A DNA stretch of 64,000 nt from Fomitopsis serialis (GCF_022376445.1 NW_025955072.1:1-64000); one strand, 5' to 3'. Positions 10,712-24,674 are shown, counted from the stretch's first letter. Notes: generated by a model not told the origin, from the sequence alone. A program made the numbers and translations.

Positions 10712-12929
10712 CTAATCTAGCCTGTCCGATTTGCGATAAACCCCATGGCCTGCATCAACGTCTGAGCTGAAGAGCCGTCGTGCAAGGAAAACTACGACAA
10801 GTATACCGAGAACAATGAAGGACAACGTGCGCCAAGGGTACAGCAGCACAGACGACTCGATGGAAGTCAACTTGCCGTTCAGGTACTGCCACCTACGTCA
10901 GATTGAAGGATGATAATATGAGCGAAGAAACATACCCGAGCCATGCGTTCGACGATGTTCTCTGAATGTTTGTAGGGGATCGTTGCTGCTTGTGCGCCTT
11001 GGATCGCGGAGAACACGCTGGTGGTCGTGAGCTGGATCTTCACGCCGTATTGATCCACGTCGTAGTAGACCAAACCCTGCGGAGGACCAAAGAAGGTCAC
11101 CAACGCCCTCCCGCATACAGCCTATCAAAACACCTACAGAGTGATCCGCAACGACGACCTGGACCTCCTTGTCCGCCTTGATGCCGTACATGCCCTTGAG
11201 CCACTTGGCCCACTTGTCCGCGTCCATCCAGACGAACGTCACGCCCGGCCCGCCCTTCGCGTTCCGCCACTGCTTCGCGATGCGCTGGACGTCGTCGGCG
11301 GTGGCCTGAAGCTGCGTGGGGGGAGCCGCGGCGAGGACGACGAGCGGCTTGTGGGGCGCGTTCATGACGTCCTGGAACGTGTCCGAGTCGAGCGCCATGC
11401 TCGTTGGGAGGCGGTTCTTCAGCAACTGTGGGACGTAGAAATTGAGTGCTGTCGGTGTGATTGCTGGGGAGTGGAGACTTACCCAGTCGACGAGCGCGAC
11501 CTTGTCGCTTGCCGACCGTGTTGCGGGGAGTCGGTAGACGGTGGCCGGGACGGCGTCGTGGTCCTTCAGTGCGAGAACCACGGCGGAGTCAGGTTGTACG
11601 TTGAAGTGTTCGTACAACTGGGGAGCCGCCGACGTGAAGACTGGGGGCGAGCCAAAGAGAGCCTGAGCGGCTTCTACGACGTCATTCTACTCAAGATTTA
11701 AGTACGACGCTGAGGATAATAAATTGACGAGCTTACAACTACGGCGCCGTCAGAATAGGGATGAAGCAGAAGATACAGTACGGGATACTCCTCGATACGC
11801 GCGCTGAGGTCCTGGTAGAACAGCTCCTGGATCGGCCTACGAGCGACTGGGATGAGAAGATATGCGGATCAGATACAACGGAGAACGCACGGCCCGGAAA
11901 CCTTCTCCGCAAAGGCCTTCAGCTGCTCGAGCTTGCGCCCGCTAGTATACTCGACCTTGCCTGCGCCCTTTCCTCCGTAATATATGAGCTGCGGGAAGCC
12001 TGGTACGCCCTCCGCTCGGCATAGCGAATCGTGGGCTTCGCAGTTGACTTCAGCGATGGCGAGCTTGTGCTGCATCTTCCCTGCGAGCTGCGCCCAGATG
12101 GGCGCCAGTTTTTTGCAGTGCCCACACCTTGAGTACGACGGCTCGTCAGAGTGTAACCTAGGATCGCGTTGAGAACATACCAGGGCGCGTAAAACTTGAC
12201 GAATACGTGACCTTCGTCCACCGCGCTTTGGAAGGTCTTGTCGTCGAGAGCGAGCACCTTCCCATCCGGGTTGAAGTCCTTCGCAGGAACAGCAGGCTTG
12301 TACGTATCCCTGTACTCTTGCACTTTGAGCTGGGGTACAGGGTCGGGTACAGCAGTAACAACCGGAACCTCGGTCGTCTCAGGCAGCACCGGTAGCGAAG
12401 TCGGCTCCGCGTGCTCGGAGAGGTATGATGTGAGAATGTCATAGGATCTTGGCTGCCGGTACATTTCGACGAACGCGCCATCGCGGTAAAGATTCATTTG
12501 AGGGTACCCGTCGACGCCATGGGCCTTGCAGAGGTCTGCGCAGGATGAGACGGCGTCTCGCGCTCGCATGTGTGCTGCACTCACCGCCATGAACAGCGCA
12601 ATTCACCTGCGCGAGGTGAATGCCCGGGTCGGACATGTTCGCGTTCTCTTGGACGAGCTGCTTCCATGTGGGCATGAAGTTGCGGCAGTGGCCACAGTAC
12701 GGCGAGAAGTGCTCGACGAACCTGTCCGCAGAGCACGTAAAGTCATTGCTAGCACCTTTGAGGCTCCTGCGACGTACCATACCCCATGCGCGACCGTCTT
12801 GTCGAAGTCGTCGGGAGTGAGCACGAGCAGTTCTACCTCGTCCGAGCTGACCGGAAGCGCGGCGATGGCGAGGGTGAGTGATGCGAGGAGCAGCGAGGAC
12901 GGCAGCCGGAGAAGGTTCGCAAGCCGCAT
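10712..12929 (-). CDS. Membrane-anchored protein disulfide isomerase-like thioredoxin protein
   Basis: ER oxidoreductase that would form or isomerise disulfides in secretory proteins. The product starts MRLANLLRLPSSLLLA, a clear signal peptide. A first thioredoxin domain has the active site CGHC (in FSPYCGHCRNF); a second has another CGHC (CGHCKKLAP) split from the preceding APW by an intron. About two further thioredoxin-like folds without CxxC follow. The last exon ends in a transmembrane helix (TLSFIVLGILVVVFLA) and a short cytosolic tail, SDVDAGHGVYRKSDRLD. This resembles the TMX3 / fungal Trx-domain membrane PDI type rather than soluble Pdi1, and no KDEL/HDEL is present. At least six introns are required. 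It is divergent from the Cgi121 gene with 123 bp between start codons. Confidence 0.87.
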
Positions 12930-13052
12930 TGTGGGCGACGAGACCAGCGTCGGGCGAACACTGAAGTATCAGTAGGCAAGAGGGGTGAGCGGAGAAGACA
13001 AGAAACACGGCGGTGAAACGCGCGGAGACAGGCCGAGCGCAGCCACCGCCAG

Positions 13053-13823
13053 ATGGAGATGGACTCCTTTCTCTACCCCCATCTCCCCGCCCGCGTCCAC
13101 CTCGCCCTATTCGACCATGTCTCCAACGCTGCGCACATCAGAGAGCGCATCGTCCGCGCAAGTCAGCTGGAGGGCCCCGAAGGTGACCGCGAGCGCGAGG
13201 CCGTCAACTTCGCGTTCATCGACGCCCGTCTGGTCGGTTGACTGCTCCCATCTGGCTCTGTCCGTATCTAACAGATGTGACACTACAGATTACCAGCATG
13301 CTGCATCTGCAGACTGCGATCTACCAAGCCATCCTGGCTGAGGTCCAAGGTGCTCTCCGCACGAAGACTGTACACTCCGAGATCCTCTGGGCACTCAGTC
13401 CCAACAACAATGTGTGACTCGCACGCCCTATTCTCCTGGTCGACCTTCCGCTCAGATGAAATGGCATGACATAGATCACTGAAGCTATCAGGCGTTTCGG
13501 AGTCTCGGACAACACCACCGCCCTCATCGTTGTCCGCGTAGGCCCCTCTGGGGTAACGGACATCGAGGATCGCACGAAAGCGGTCGTTACAGGCGACCTC
13601 CTCCCTCTCTCGGACCTCACTAAGCTCACTGACTGGGCAACTGTCAGGAAGGTGCGTTCTTCGAAATGTCACTGTTCGTCGCGTTAATATGTCTACCCCG
13701 CAGTACTACAAGCTGAATGCCGACCCTGCGCTGAAGGCACCAGGCATGACCCCTGCACAGCAGCAACTGGCTGCGGACGAGATCGTCGTGAGCACGGTGG
13801 CCATGAAGAGCGTAGCTACCTAA
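13053..13823 (+). CDS. CGI121: EKC/KEOPS complex subunit Cgi121
   Basis: Small subunit of the KEOPS complex, which makes the tRNA modification t6A and in yeast also influences telomeres. Four exons encode a protein of about 200 residues that matches the Cgi121/TPRKB fold throughout. Diagnostic segments are MLHLQTAIYQAIL, TKTVHSEILWALSPNNN and ITEAIRRFGVSDNTTALIVV. In this family Cgi121 binds the Bud32 kinase and the tRNA 3' end. The first ATG after the short upstream region is used; a second in-frame Met lies two codons on. It shares a 123 bp intergenic region with the PDI gene. Confidence 0.9.
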
Positions 13824-14136
13824 ATACCGTACCGTGGGCTGTCTTCGTGGGTGAATCGTAGGCTGTACGCAGCTTTGTAGCAATAGCCCAACCCCCAATG
13901 TAGAATATCCCTATGCATGGCCTTCAACAATACTAAGATTTCAAGATGTAAGAGACGATCGAGACGTCAGGCTAGGCTGCGAACGAGATCGCCTCGGTCA
14001 CGGCTCGCGCGCCTGTCTCGTGTATATGACCTTCCTCCAGCGCGTCGGCCGCTTCTCCAACCGTTCCAACACCATCCGCGCAGACATACCACAGATTCGT
14101 CTAGCATCCTGAGGGTGTCTCGCCGTGCAAGCCAAG
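13824..14136. other. Intergenic, no gene seen
   Basis: Spacer between Cgi121 and Sco1, holding the 3' flank of one and the promoter of the other. No open frame here is convincing. Confidence 0.5.
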
Positions 14137-15131
14137 ATGTCAAGAGCTCTGAGAGTAGCACGCTCACTTCGGACTGCCGCTGCACGTCCTGCCCGCTACC
14201 CATGTTCGCGCCTGGAACTCAAGCCACCATGCGCGAGACATTACTCACAGCCGACGCAACAGACCTCCTCAGGAGAGAGGGATAGGTCCGCGGTCGGGGT
14301 GAGTGCTTCACCTGTCAGTCTTGAATTATAGCCGCACAGCTCAAAACCAGGTCTTCACGCCAAAAGCTGCAGCTCTGTTCGTAGCGACTGGCGTCGGCCT
14401 CTATCTGTACTTCAGATATGAGAAACAAAGCTGCAGGAGCAAAACGTGTGTTCCCAAGTTCGCGTCTCCTCAGACATCCTCACCAGGGTACGTTCACTAG
14501 AGAAAGAGCAAGAAGACAAGCAGGTCGGACGGCCGCACGTCGGCGGAGCCTTCACCCTCACGACACATACGAGCACACCCTTCACCGAAAAAGACTGCTC
14601 GGGAGTTGGAGCCTCATCTACTTCGGGTTCACGAACTGCCCTGACATCTGCCCAGAAGAGCTCGACAAAATGAGCGCAGCAGTCACCGAACTAGGTGCGT
14701 TCGCCCCGTTCTGCCTCACTGACGGACTCCTCGCTCACACGTCCCTCTCTCACTCAGACAAGCAATTCGGGCCGGTCGTGCAGCCCGTCTTCATCTCTGT
14801 CGACCCCGCGCGGGACACCATCCCCCAAGTCGCACGCTATGTCGCGGACTTCCACCCCCGGCTCGTTGGGCTGACGGGCGACTACGCGGCGACGAAGGCG
14901 ACCTGCAAGGCGTACCGCGTGTACTTCTCGACGCCGCCGGACGCGAAGGCGGACGACGACTACCTCGTGGACCACTCGATCTTCTTCTACTTCATGGACC
15001 CGGACGGCAAGTTCGTGGACGCGTTCGGGAAGGCGAGCTCGGTGGAGGACGTGGTGGCGAGGGTGCAGAAGGAGATCGCGCTGTGGAAGGAGCGACGGGG
15101 AAGACGACGTAGTGTTCCGCCGTACCTGTAG
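14137..15131 (+). CDS. SCO1: Sco1-type cytochrome c oxidase copper chaperone (frame interrupted)
   Basis: Mitochondrial inner-membrane protein that delivers copper to the CuA site of Cox2. In order: an Arg-rich import presequence (MSRALRVARSLRTAAARPAR), a transmembrane helix (AAALFVATGVGLYLYF), and the thioredoxin-like copper domain with the CxxxC ligands in FTNCPDICPEELDKM and the ligand His in DYLVDHSIFFYFMDPDG. The frame breaks twice by one missing base: in the A-run at about 14427 (after RYEKQ) and near 14588-14596 (after HTSTPFTEK, before LLGSWSLIYFGF). Both sides match the family closely, so sequence error is more likely than decay. ATG at 14137 is chosen because the next upstream codon in frame with start potential is only GTG. 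Confidence 0.88.
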
Positions 15132-15269
15132 TAGACTGCTCTGCGCCCTTGGTGGCGGATACACCCCCTTCTCAGAAATGATGCTGCCGGTTGACAGTTG
15201 CACACACGTCGACCTATGCCGCGGGTTGAGCAGCACTGTCAATGCACATTGAACAAGGGTAGACCACAA

Positions 15270-15685
15270 TCACTCCTCCGCCTCTAGCGCAGCCACCTTC
15301 TGCTTCGAGAGCACCTTCATCCTGCGAACGTAGCTGCGCGACCCCAACTTCAGTTCGTCTCGTCAGACCATCTAATAGTACTCACTCCTCGTACTGACAC
15401 CTGGAGCACCGTCAACATATGGCAGACGCAGCTAAGATAACTGAGAACTCACTTCTCATACGAGTGCCTCTCGTTCTCACATTCCCATGGCAGATAGTAC
15501 TTCTGTTTCCGGCAGACATTCAGAGGAATGAGCAGACTGCGGGTGACACGAGATCGCAAACGGTTCTCTCAGTTCAATGATGTACCGCAATATGGGAGTA
15601 CGCACGCAGAGCATTGATCCCTCCACGCGACAGGGATCTTGTTCTGCTTGAGCTCCTCCTGGGATGCCGTGGTCGAGGACGCCAT
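15270..15685 (-). CDS. NADH:ubiquinone oxidoreductase subunit NDUFB7 (B18)
   Basis: Accessory subunit of mitochondrial complex I on the intermembrane-space side. Four exons; the product starts MASSTTASQEELKQNK and carries a twin Cx9C CHCH fold: C-SALLIPLNV-C and C-ENERHSYEK-C, both with exactly nine residues between cysteines. This oxidised helical hairpin is imported by the Mia40 pathway. The second-last junction works best with the gcgcag acceptor, giving KCQYEDYVRRMKVLSKQK, which fits the family better than the more 3' cag. The gene is a useful marker because Saccharomyces lacks complex I. Confidence 0.9.
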
Positions 15686-15970
15686 GAAAGTGAATGGTGT
15701 GGATGCGGCGGCGAGCGTCCGCCACAGCGCACTCGGTCGAGGCGGCAATTCCCGGAATAAGACATGCTCATAGGCGCCCTCTGTACAGTGACTATCCCAG
15801 CCATGCCTAAGAGCCTGAGAGTCCGAAGACCTTGCGTTGGGTGAAATACAGCTCCGATAGCTCATCATAGACAGCATTGGCCCTGAACATTGCAAGCAAA
15901 TATCCGACGATCGTGAAAAGCGTAGTCCGCGGTGACTGTGTACGGACAATGATACAGACAAACGGCTTTC

Positions 15971-17160
15971 TCATTTCTTGTCCTTGTCCTTGCCCTCCTG
16001 CTGCTGCATACTCATCGCAATTGCCCTCGCAATCTCGTCCTCCTCCGACAACTCCTCGTCAGCGCCCACCATCTCCACGTCCCCTTCCGACATCGCCAGC
16101 GCCTGCTTCAGCATCGCCTCTTCCTCGTCATCTGTCGGGTCCGCGGGGACCGACGCAGCAGCAGCAGCAGCAGCAGCAGCGGGCGCCGGTGGCGCTACCT
16201 CTGCTGGTGCTGCTGCGGGTGCAGACGAACCTGACGCCGAACCGCTGGCCTGCACGGATGCGGCCTGTCGTGCTTGCTCCTCCTCCAGTGACATGCGCAG
16301 TGCCTGCGAACAGTCAATCTCTGTGATAACACCGAGTGCGACGACGTACCATCGCCAATTCGGGGTCCAAACTTGGGTCGACGCCGAACTCGAAGCTCGC
16401 GCCGGCCGCGGGGCCTGTCGCGTCGCCCATGGCCTCTTCTGGGATGCCCCGGTCGCCCGCCAGGATTGGTGATGTGAGGACCATGTCCGAGAGCAGATGC
16501 GGGCCCGGTGGCACGGTTATGAGATGTCTGCGGACGAGAATGATGAGCAGCGCGTCCTCACGAGAATGGCAGAGGCCGCCTACGAGTTGTCTCCGCTTGA
16601 TGCGTTGTCCGCGAACGCCTTTAGCACACTTCGCTCGCCCTCCTCAATGCCATCTCCGAATGCGATGAAGTCCACCGCAACGTTGTTCTTCTTGAGCTTC
16701 TTCGCGAGCCGGATCATCGCCTTCTCGTCTGCGCCCTGGCCCTCGAGCGGCGAGCCGACGAAGACGACGATGCGCTGTCGGAGGTTCTTGTTCTGTCTGT
16801 GTTTGAGCGCGAGCTGCGCGACGGCGATGGCAGTGGGGATGTCCGCAGTGCCGCCAATCTTGTCTGATGTGGAGTGGAGTGCCTGCAGGATCTGGCCAAT
16901 GTCCTTGCTGTGTGTTACGAGGACCTCGGGGCTATGCAACCAAGAGCCTCAGCCAACTGTGCAGAAAAGTGGGTCGCTGCGCACGCACCCCTTGCCCGCC
17001 ATTGTCATGACGCCGACCGTGTTCTCCGGGTTAGAGTCATCTTGGTCTGGAAGATGGTGTTGACCGCGTCTGCCTGTGCGTCGAAGCGGGAGGGCTGGTA
17101 GTCGCCATTTCGCATGTACTCCGAGTTGTCAATGATCATCAGCGTCGCTTCGAGCGGCAT
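15971..17160 (-). CDS. RPN10: 26S proteasome regulatory subunit Rpn10 (frame interrupted)
   Basis: Ubiquitin receptor at the hinge of the 19S lid and base. The N-terminus [20 protein letters not shown] is the start of the VWA domain; further VWA segments are [19 protein letters not shown] and [19 protein letters not shown]. The C-terminal third holds two ubiquitin-interacting motifs, [16 protein letters not shown] and [14 protein letters not shown]. Between them and the VWA lies a poly-Ala tract from a (GCA)n microsatellite at 16155-16180. The frame is broken near 17041, where one base is missing between TIFQTK and [17 protein letters not shown]. Since Rpn10 is single-copy and conserved, I read this as a sequence error. 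Several short introns are needed. Confidence 0.92.
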
Positions 17161-17686
17161 GGTGGGCGAGGAGAGAGGATGAGGAGACGCGAGTGCTGAA
17201 CAGTGAACGCGACGTGCAGCAGACGCGACCTCGCGCTGACGCGTCGGGCGTAACGCTCAATGACGGGCACGTGATGCATGCCTAAATAGGGCAATCCCGC
17301 CTGCTCCCGCGCTCGACGGCGGCCCCGACGGCGCTGCGCGTCGCTGCGAGCTGCGGGGGAGCGTTGAGAGGTGTCTGTCTGGCTGCTGCGGGGTCTGCGG
17401 GTGCTCTGGGAGTGAGTGAGCGGGCACAGCGGGCAGTGGAAGGCAAGGGGCCTGGCGCCTGCCCTGAAGTGGATCGGATAAGGGCTAGGGGCATCTGCGG
17501 GCAGTGTACCGCTCTTGCTCACGTCCTCCATCATCCACGTAAGTCGTCTTCGTCTCCTCACAGCCCACCGCAGTGCTCAGCATCGCTCTCCTGCGCCGCA
17601 CCTATCGCGACGGTATATCTTCGCGCTGCAAACAGGTCCTTCTCGCACCCACTTTCTAATCTTCTCTCACGAACTAAGTCGCCAAA
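17161..17686. promoter_or_regulatory. Actin promoter and 5' UTR region
   Basis: A 526 bp region between the divergent Rpn10 and actin starts. It contains CT-rich stretches upstream of the actin ATG, common in highly expressed fungal genes, and a possible 5' UTR intron (donor cacgtaagtcg near 17537, acceptor tcctcacag near 17562). No TATA box is obvious. The UTR intron is an inference. Confidence 0.4.
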
Positions 17687-19200
<1,514 letters not shown>

Positions 19201-20201
19201 GCGCGTCGGGTGCCGGCCGTCGATGTCGAGGACGAACGTCGGGTGCGGAGTGTGGACGGGACGGGACTGCGAAAGAAGGAAACAACACAACACCGATGTA
19301 GATGCCCCCCTTACGTTACGCTACGCTACGGTTTCGCGATCTGTCTGCTTCTCGAATGCATAGCTTCCATTTTGCGCGTTAATGTTGCTGACGGTACGCG
19401 TCGTCGTCGAGGAAATGTATCATAGCGCGAGCGCGAAGAATATGATTTCGGACACTGCGGTAGATATGCTTGCGTTGTGTTGGGCGAGCATCTGGGTGCC
19501 TACGATGGTGAGGGGCACGACTGTGGTTGTCTTGTCCTTTCTTCAGGTGTTCTTGGAACTAATAGATAGATACCATCTCCAGTGCATTTCTCAGGTGATG
19601 ATCTCTTGTGCTGGACATGTTCGCCAGGCATTCAATGACTTTCATTCACATTGCCTCAAACATCACTTCCTGGCACATTATTCATGGAACTAATATCCAC
19701 ATCATGACTCGGATTGAATGATGGTTGTCTACAGGTGTAGATTACAGACAGACAGATGCTCTTGTCTAGCTTCAATAATGATAGTAATAAGAATTATTTG
19801 AAACTCTTGTGAACAAGATCCACATGTCAGAAGGATTCAAAGAGTCAATAACAAGTGATGAACTGGACTACAAAGCTGGACCAAATCTCTTCACTGATGC
19901 TGGGGATTTTTCAAGTGTCCTGATGCCCTTCTGTAAAGCATCCAGAAAGGATGTATGATTACAATCTGTTTGTCTGTTGGCTTGAGAGGCTTCTGTCTGA
20001 ACATAGATGTGACATGACAATGAAGTTGTTCATCATCAATGTCTGTAGCACCCAGATATCAAGAAGACTCACAGGATGATATCTTCTTGCTAGGTTAGCA
20101 TCCTTCAACCCTTCATGAGCTCCCATAATTGCATGTTCCAAGGACCTCATTGTCTCAGCAACAATCTCAGAGACATGCTGTTCAAGAAAAGCATCTGTTC
20201 C
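19201..20201. other. AT-richer intergenic stretch with possible kinase remnant
   Basis: Base composition changes clearly here, with more A+T than the flanking genes. No independent gene is supported. On the minus strand the frame of the FunK1 kinase stays open from its TAA (20202-20204) to about 19959 and reads protein-like (SEIVAETMRSLEHAIMGAHE), which may be the lost C-terminal part of that kinase. Confidence 0.45.
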
Positions 20202-22422
20202 TTAATCTCCCATCTCCATGGCCCATGACAGCGGCTGCCTGTCTTTGCGCTGCAGTATGATGTCCTTTATTGACATGGCACCAAATACTTCTCTGTACTG
20301 TGTTCTGAGGCTTTTCGGGCAACCTGGAACAGTCAGGAGCCGTCGCAGTACAGAATACCCCAAGACGTAGCCAATTGACTCAAGGTCATGGGCAACTGTA
20401 TGCTTGAGTAGACTCCGGGTTTTCAACAGCTCAAGAGCCATGAAATGAAGTGTCCCCTAGAATAATTATGGGTTGACGGGTACTGTGAGGAAAGAGAGGA
20501 CACCCACTGTTATGGCTACACCACGAGGTTTTGTCTCCGTAGGTCTCATGTGCGCGTGGACAGCGGGCAGCGTCGCGATAGCATCGCTCCCTGCCCCGAC
20601 GGCCTTCTGCCTCAGCTTGGCACTGTTTTCACGGTCTAGATGACCACGCGCATTATTGTTGACGTAGGCCCTGTCGAAATCGGACAGAAATCCAAAGGCC
20701 TTCGCGGAGGGACCTGTCCAGAGCAACAGGTTCCCTGGACTGATGTCACCGTGAAGGATTCCTTTCTCGCATAAGTACTCGTGAACTGGGAAGTCTCCAT
20801 GAACCGTTAACGATAATGTCCATAGAGTATAAACACTCACCCTCGACGATCGCATAGAATGCACGCAGGAGCTGGAGCTCATCAGTGTACGTCCAAGCGG
20901 CTCTCCGACGGTGGAGAGGACGATCCGGTGGAGGACCCTCGGGTCCTCGTCCTCGGGATCCCCGCGTACTTTTGCTGTAGACAGCTTGCGCAACGTCGAG
21001 CCATCCTCATACAGGACGTCGCCGCCAGACATTAATCCCGCCACGCCCGGCGGGCAGTCCTCGAACCCGCCGACCAGCCTATACACATCCGCTTCGGATG
21101 GTCGCCGCCGCGGATCACGCCACGACGACTTGAGGACGTGCAAATCGCCTGAAAGCGCGCGCCCATTCGCCGACTCTACGACCTCGACCACTCGCCAGAC
21201 CGTCGTCGCTCGCCCGATCAGCGCCGCGGAGACCCAGATCGGGGCTCCCACTGTGCACCACGTCCGTCTCTGGTCCGTGAAGGGGGACGAGATATGAGGG
21301 ATAGCAAGTGTCGTCCTGGGCCAATATCTTCCGGCTGAGCTCGTCGGGGATAGAGGAACCTCGCACGCACTCCGCCAACTCCTGGCGGGAAACCGGCGTG
21401 ACGGAAGGGCCTCGTCCCAACTCCCTCTCGCCCAACAGATGAGCCAACGCGCGGACGACCCGTACGAACGTCCTTGCGTCGGGCTGGCCGGCCGTCCCAC
21501 CTCGGTTATCATCGACGATGCTATGCAGCGGAGAGAGCAGGACGCCAGCGTGATCAACGATCACCACTCGAAAGTCTGTCCCCGTAATTAAGAGCGCGAC
21601 ACTGAACAACGAGAACGGGTGGCAGGCAAGGTGTACGTGCGCGTAGTCCGCGCACTGCAGCACGGCCGACTTGACCGTCGCGCTGCCATCCACGGGAGGG
21701 GAGCCCTCGTCCGCGTCGCCCCTAATCATGGCGAACCCTACGCGACTGTCCCATGGATGCGTCTGTCGACCGTCGTTGAGGAGGTAGAAGTCGGGGTGAT
21801 CGTCCGGGAGGCTAGGGAGATAGGCTTCCGCTGTTGCACTCGGAGTAGAGAGCGGGCTTTTCCCTGAGTCGACGAACCGGCGTCGTGGCCCGTCGTGGCC
21901 GTCAAGATTTGTGAGGAAAGTGAGCACGCGATGCTGGAAAGGGCGGTAGGTCAATGAAGAGTGCACGATGTCAGCGGCGGGACATGTACCAAGGGGTCAT
22001 GCATCCGCTCTTCCACGGATGTCTCTATGCGCCTGCGTTCCACCTTCTCTGCATCGCTTTCGCCAACGTTTCTGGGAGGAATTTCGCTTTCGCGACCGAT
22101 TTCGAGGAGTCTGTGGAGGTCCCGAGCCTGCTTAACTTGGTACCGTTCATGGCAGCGCTCGATGACCGCGTCGTCCTCGTCGTAGATGCGCAGCCGCTCG
22201 AACACAGACGCGTCATCGTACTTGACGCGGCCCAGGAGCTCATCCTCGAGCGCAGCGTGTACGGACGAGTTATGTCCTGGGCGGCGAGGTGTGAGAGAAA
22301 AATTGGACATCGGGTTCGTTAGAGGCGGGAGATGGGTGCTCACCAAGTAGCTCATCATCTTCGTCCGACTCGGAGCAGTATTCCGAGTCTGTACTACAGG
22401 ACCGTCTCCTCTTCTTGACCAT
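20202..22422 (-). pseudogene. FunK1-type fungal protein kinase, multiply interrupted
   Basis: Member of the FunK1 kinase family expanded in mushroom-forming fungi; substrates are unknown. Starts MVKKRRRSCSTDSEY (ATG at 22422). The kinase core is clear: HGDISPGNLLL (catalytic loop, Asp), FLSDFDRAYV (DFD in place of DFG) and the FunK1 signature FMALELL followed by HTVAHDLESIGYVLGY. Three one-base shifts are needed: a base missing at the run near 21993-21996, one extra near 21282-21286 and one missing near 20890. A TAA then ends it at 20202 although similar frame continues to about 19959. These defects may be pseudogene decay, sequence error, or both; the family is often unstable. Introns at about 20785-20830 and 20440-20510 splice normally. 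Confidence 0.7.
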
Positions 22423-22976
22423 GTTCGAGGCGCGCTATGGCACTTTGGCCAGTGTAACCAATTAGGCAAACACGTCTGGATAAATATGCGTTCAAGTTCG
22501 TACGGCTGTTCCGAAGCAAGGATTGTGCCTCCAGAATAGATGCTGCACTATAAGCACGACTCACACCTGTCCCGCGTCGCCTGGGAGAACACCGCTCGAA
22601 CGAGTGTGAGGCGTAGGTCGAAGTTGGAGCAAAGTTCGAATTGCCCGCGCCGCGTCACGGTGTCAGCATGCAATACCTGTGAATTAATGTGCTCTCGCTG
22701 TAGACCCGCAACGTGGATATTACGAGTGTTACGGTTTGTGAATGGAGACCAATCGCGAGATGCCCACGTACATAGGCGTGATAAGTAACGCTCAGCGTTG
22801 CGTACAAGCCGGTCAGTAGCCACGCGCGACCCCGGCGCCTACGTATGCGGAGCAGGAGCAGAAATGAAAAGAGGACGGATTGCCTGCAAAGCGAAGACTG
22901 GATAGCATGTCGTGTCTATTAAGGTATACGGGTAGAGTACTATGTCCCTCGCCGACCCCGCGATACGCATCAGCCT
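22423..22976. other. Intergenic, no gene seen
   Basis: Spacer between the FunK1 start and the Sec14 stop. No supported feature. Confidence 0.5.
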
Positions 22977-24051
22977 CTACGCGCCCGCCTTCTCCGGCTG
23001 CTCCCAAGACGGGTTCCAGGGGCCGGCGTCGCTCAGCGAACACCCGCCGGCGCACTGGCACGTCCCGCCAAAGTCCTTGGGGAGGTTCTCCGCGGGGATC
23101 TGGTCGAGGAGCTTCGTCTTGTAGTCCCTGCCGAGGATGTCGATCTTGGAGACGGTGACCTCGTCGAGCCAGGGCTTGATGATGGACCAGACGGCGGAGA
23201 AGGCCCAGGGGGCGTTGATGATGTAGAACTTGCCCATCGACTCGGGGTAGCGGTCCTGGCCGATGGCGGACGCCTGCATGACGTAGTCCTTGACGCGGTA
23301 GAAGTTGGAGATGGACACGCCCTGGAGGTCGAGGATCGTGCAGGACGTCTCGACGGGGTGGCCGCTGAGGCGCGAGCACGCGGGCATGCGCTCGCTGTTG
23401 TTCTTCTCGTACTCGTACACGAGCCGCTTCAGCTGGCGCTCGGACGTCGTGATCGCGTACAGCTTCCCGATGTCGAGCTTGCCCAGCTGCTCGATGTACA
23501 CCGGCCGCCCGTCCTGTGTGGAGCGCTCAGCACGGTCGCCGCAGCGAGACACGTAGTAGGCATGCACGGACCTTGTCGATCTTGTGGTAGTATTGCGGGT
23601 AGTACTTGTCCACCTCCGCCTTTTCCTGGAAGTCAAAGTTTCTGTCGCGCGATCGTTAGCGCGGATGCACCGGCGACGCAGCACGACGGCGGGAGACGCA
23701 CTTCTGCAGCTCGTCTACGCCAAAGTCCTTCCTCCACTGCTCACACGCGAGCAGCATCGCCTTCGCCTTCTCCACATCAAATCTCCTCGCGCGGAGGAAC
23801 CTGCACGGCCGTCAGCGCTCGGCCAGCCAGTCGGTCGGTCGCCAGCGAGGCACTCACCGCAGGAGAAGCGCATCGTCATGGCGTTCGGGGACAAAGTGGC
23901 CCTCCGTCTGGAGCTCCTTCTTGAGCTTGTCGAGGGCGTGCTGCTGGGGGACGGTGAGGTTGCCGAGGCGGCCAGGCAGGGGCTTGTAGTTGGGGTCTGT
24001 GACGCCGTCGGGCATCTGGCTCGCGCTGGCGGGCTGCTGGGGATCGGCCAT
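22977..24051 (-). CDS. SEC14: Sec14-like phosphatidylinositol/phosphatidylcholine transfer protein
   Basis: Cytosolic lipid exchanger that links phosphatidylcholine and phosphoinositide metabolism at the Golgi. Starts [16 protein letters not shown], followed by the CRAL-TRIO-N helices ([21 protein letters not shown] sequence after the first intron). The CRAL-TRIO lipid-binding domain reads [39 protein letters not shown] and [20 protein letters not shown], all typical of Sec14. The end, [18 protein letters not shown], is the usual Sec14 tail. About four exons joined by 50-60 nt introns. The assignment to Sec14 itself rather than a paralogue is likely from the strict match around the lipid gate but is family knowledge, not proof. 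Confidence 0.9.
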
Positions 24052-24674
24052 CGAGTCGTTGTAGCTGGGGAGGGTGGGTGGTATCTATGTGCGGGGTGGT
24101 CGTGAGTCGTGGTCGTGGCGAGAGTGCGTGGCAGGGGCAGGGCGGCAGGCGAGGGCGCGGGCAGGCAGAGGCGGGGAGAGTGGCGATCCAAATCGGGAAG
24201 GGGGCGAAGATGATCGCTTGCCCCTAGCCGCCATCGCGCGCGCTCATTGGCTCCCCGCACGCACCTCCGCGGCGACGAACAGCGCCAACACAGCTCCAGC
24301 ACAGGGCATCACTCGCTCGCGCGCGGGGAAACACGCCTCGCGTCTCGTTTTCGCGTCTCTGTTATAGCTACATACGTGACATACACAACACAGCACACGA
24401 CACACGAAGCCCGGCTGCAAGTTGAGTCGCAGACATCGGGGGGCTTCGTCCAAGCAGGGGCGTATACAAGGGGCGTGAGGACAGCCAGCGACATAGCGCC
24501 GGCCGTCCCGGTGGTGTGAACGATGGACAGCAGTTGGATGATGCGGGGTGGGGGAGATGGGCGCAGGTTGAAGTGCAATATCGGGGGTGGTGTTGTACAA
24601 GTAGCAGAAAAGGCGAGAGAAGACAGTAACCCAAATATCCCAGCATAGATGAGCATGCCGATGCCGATGTCGAC
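24052..24674. other. Intergenic, no gene seen
   Basis: Holds the Sec14 promoter and Emg1 3' flank. Sequence is GC-rich near Sec14 and otherwise featureless to me. Confidence 0.5.
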
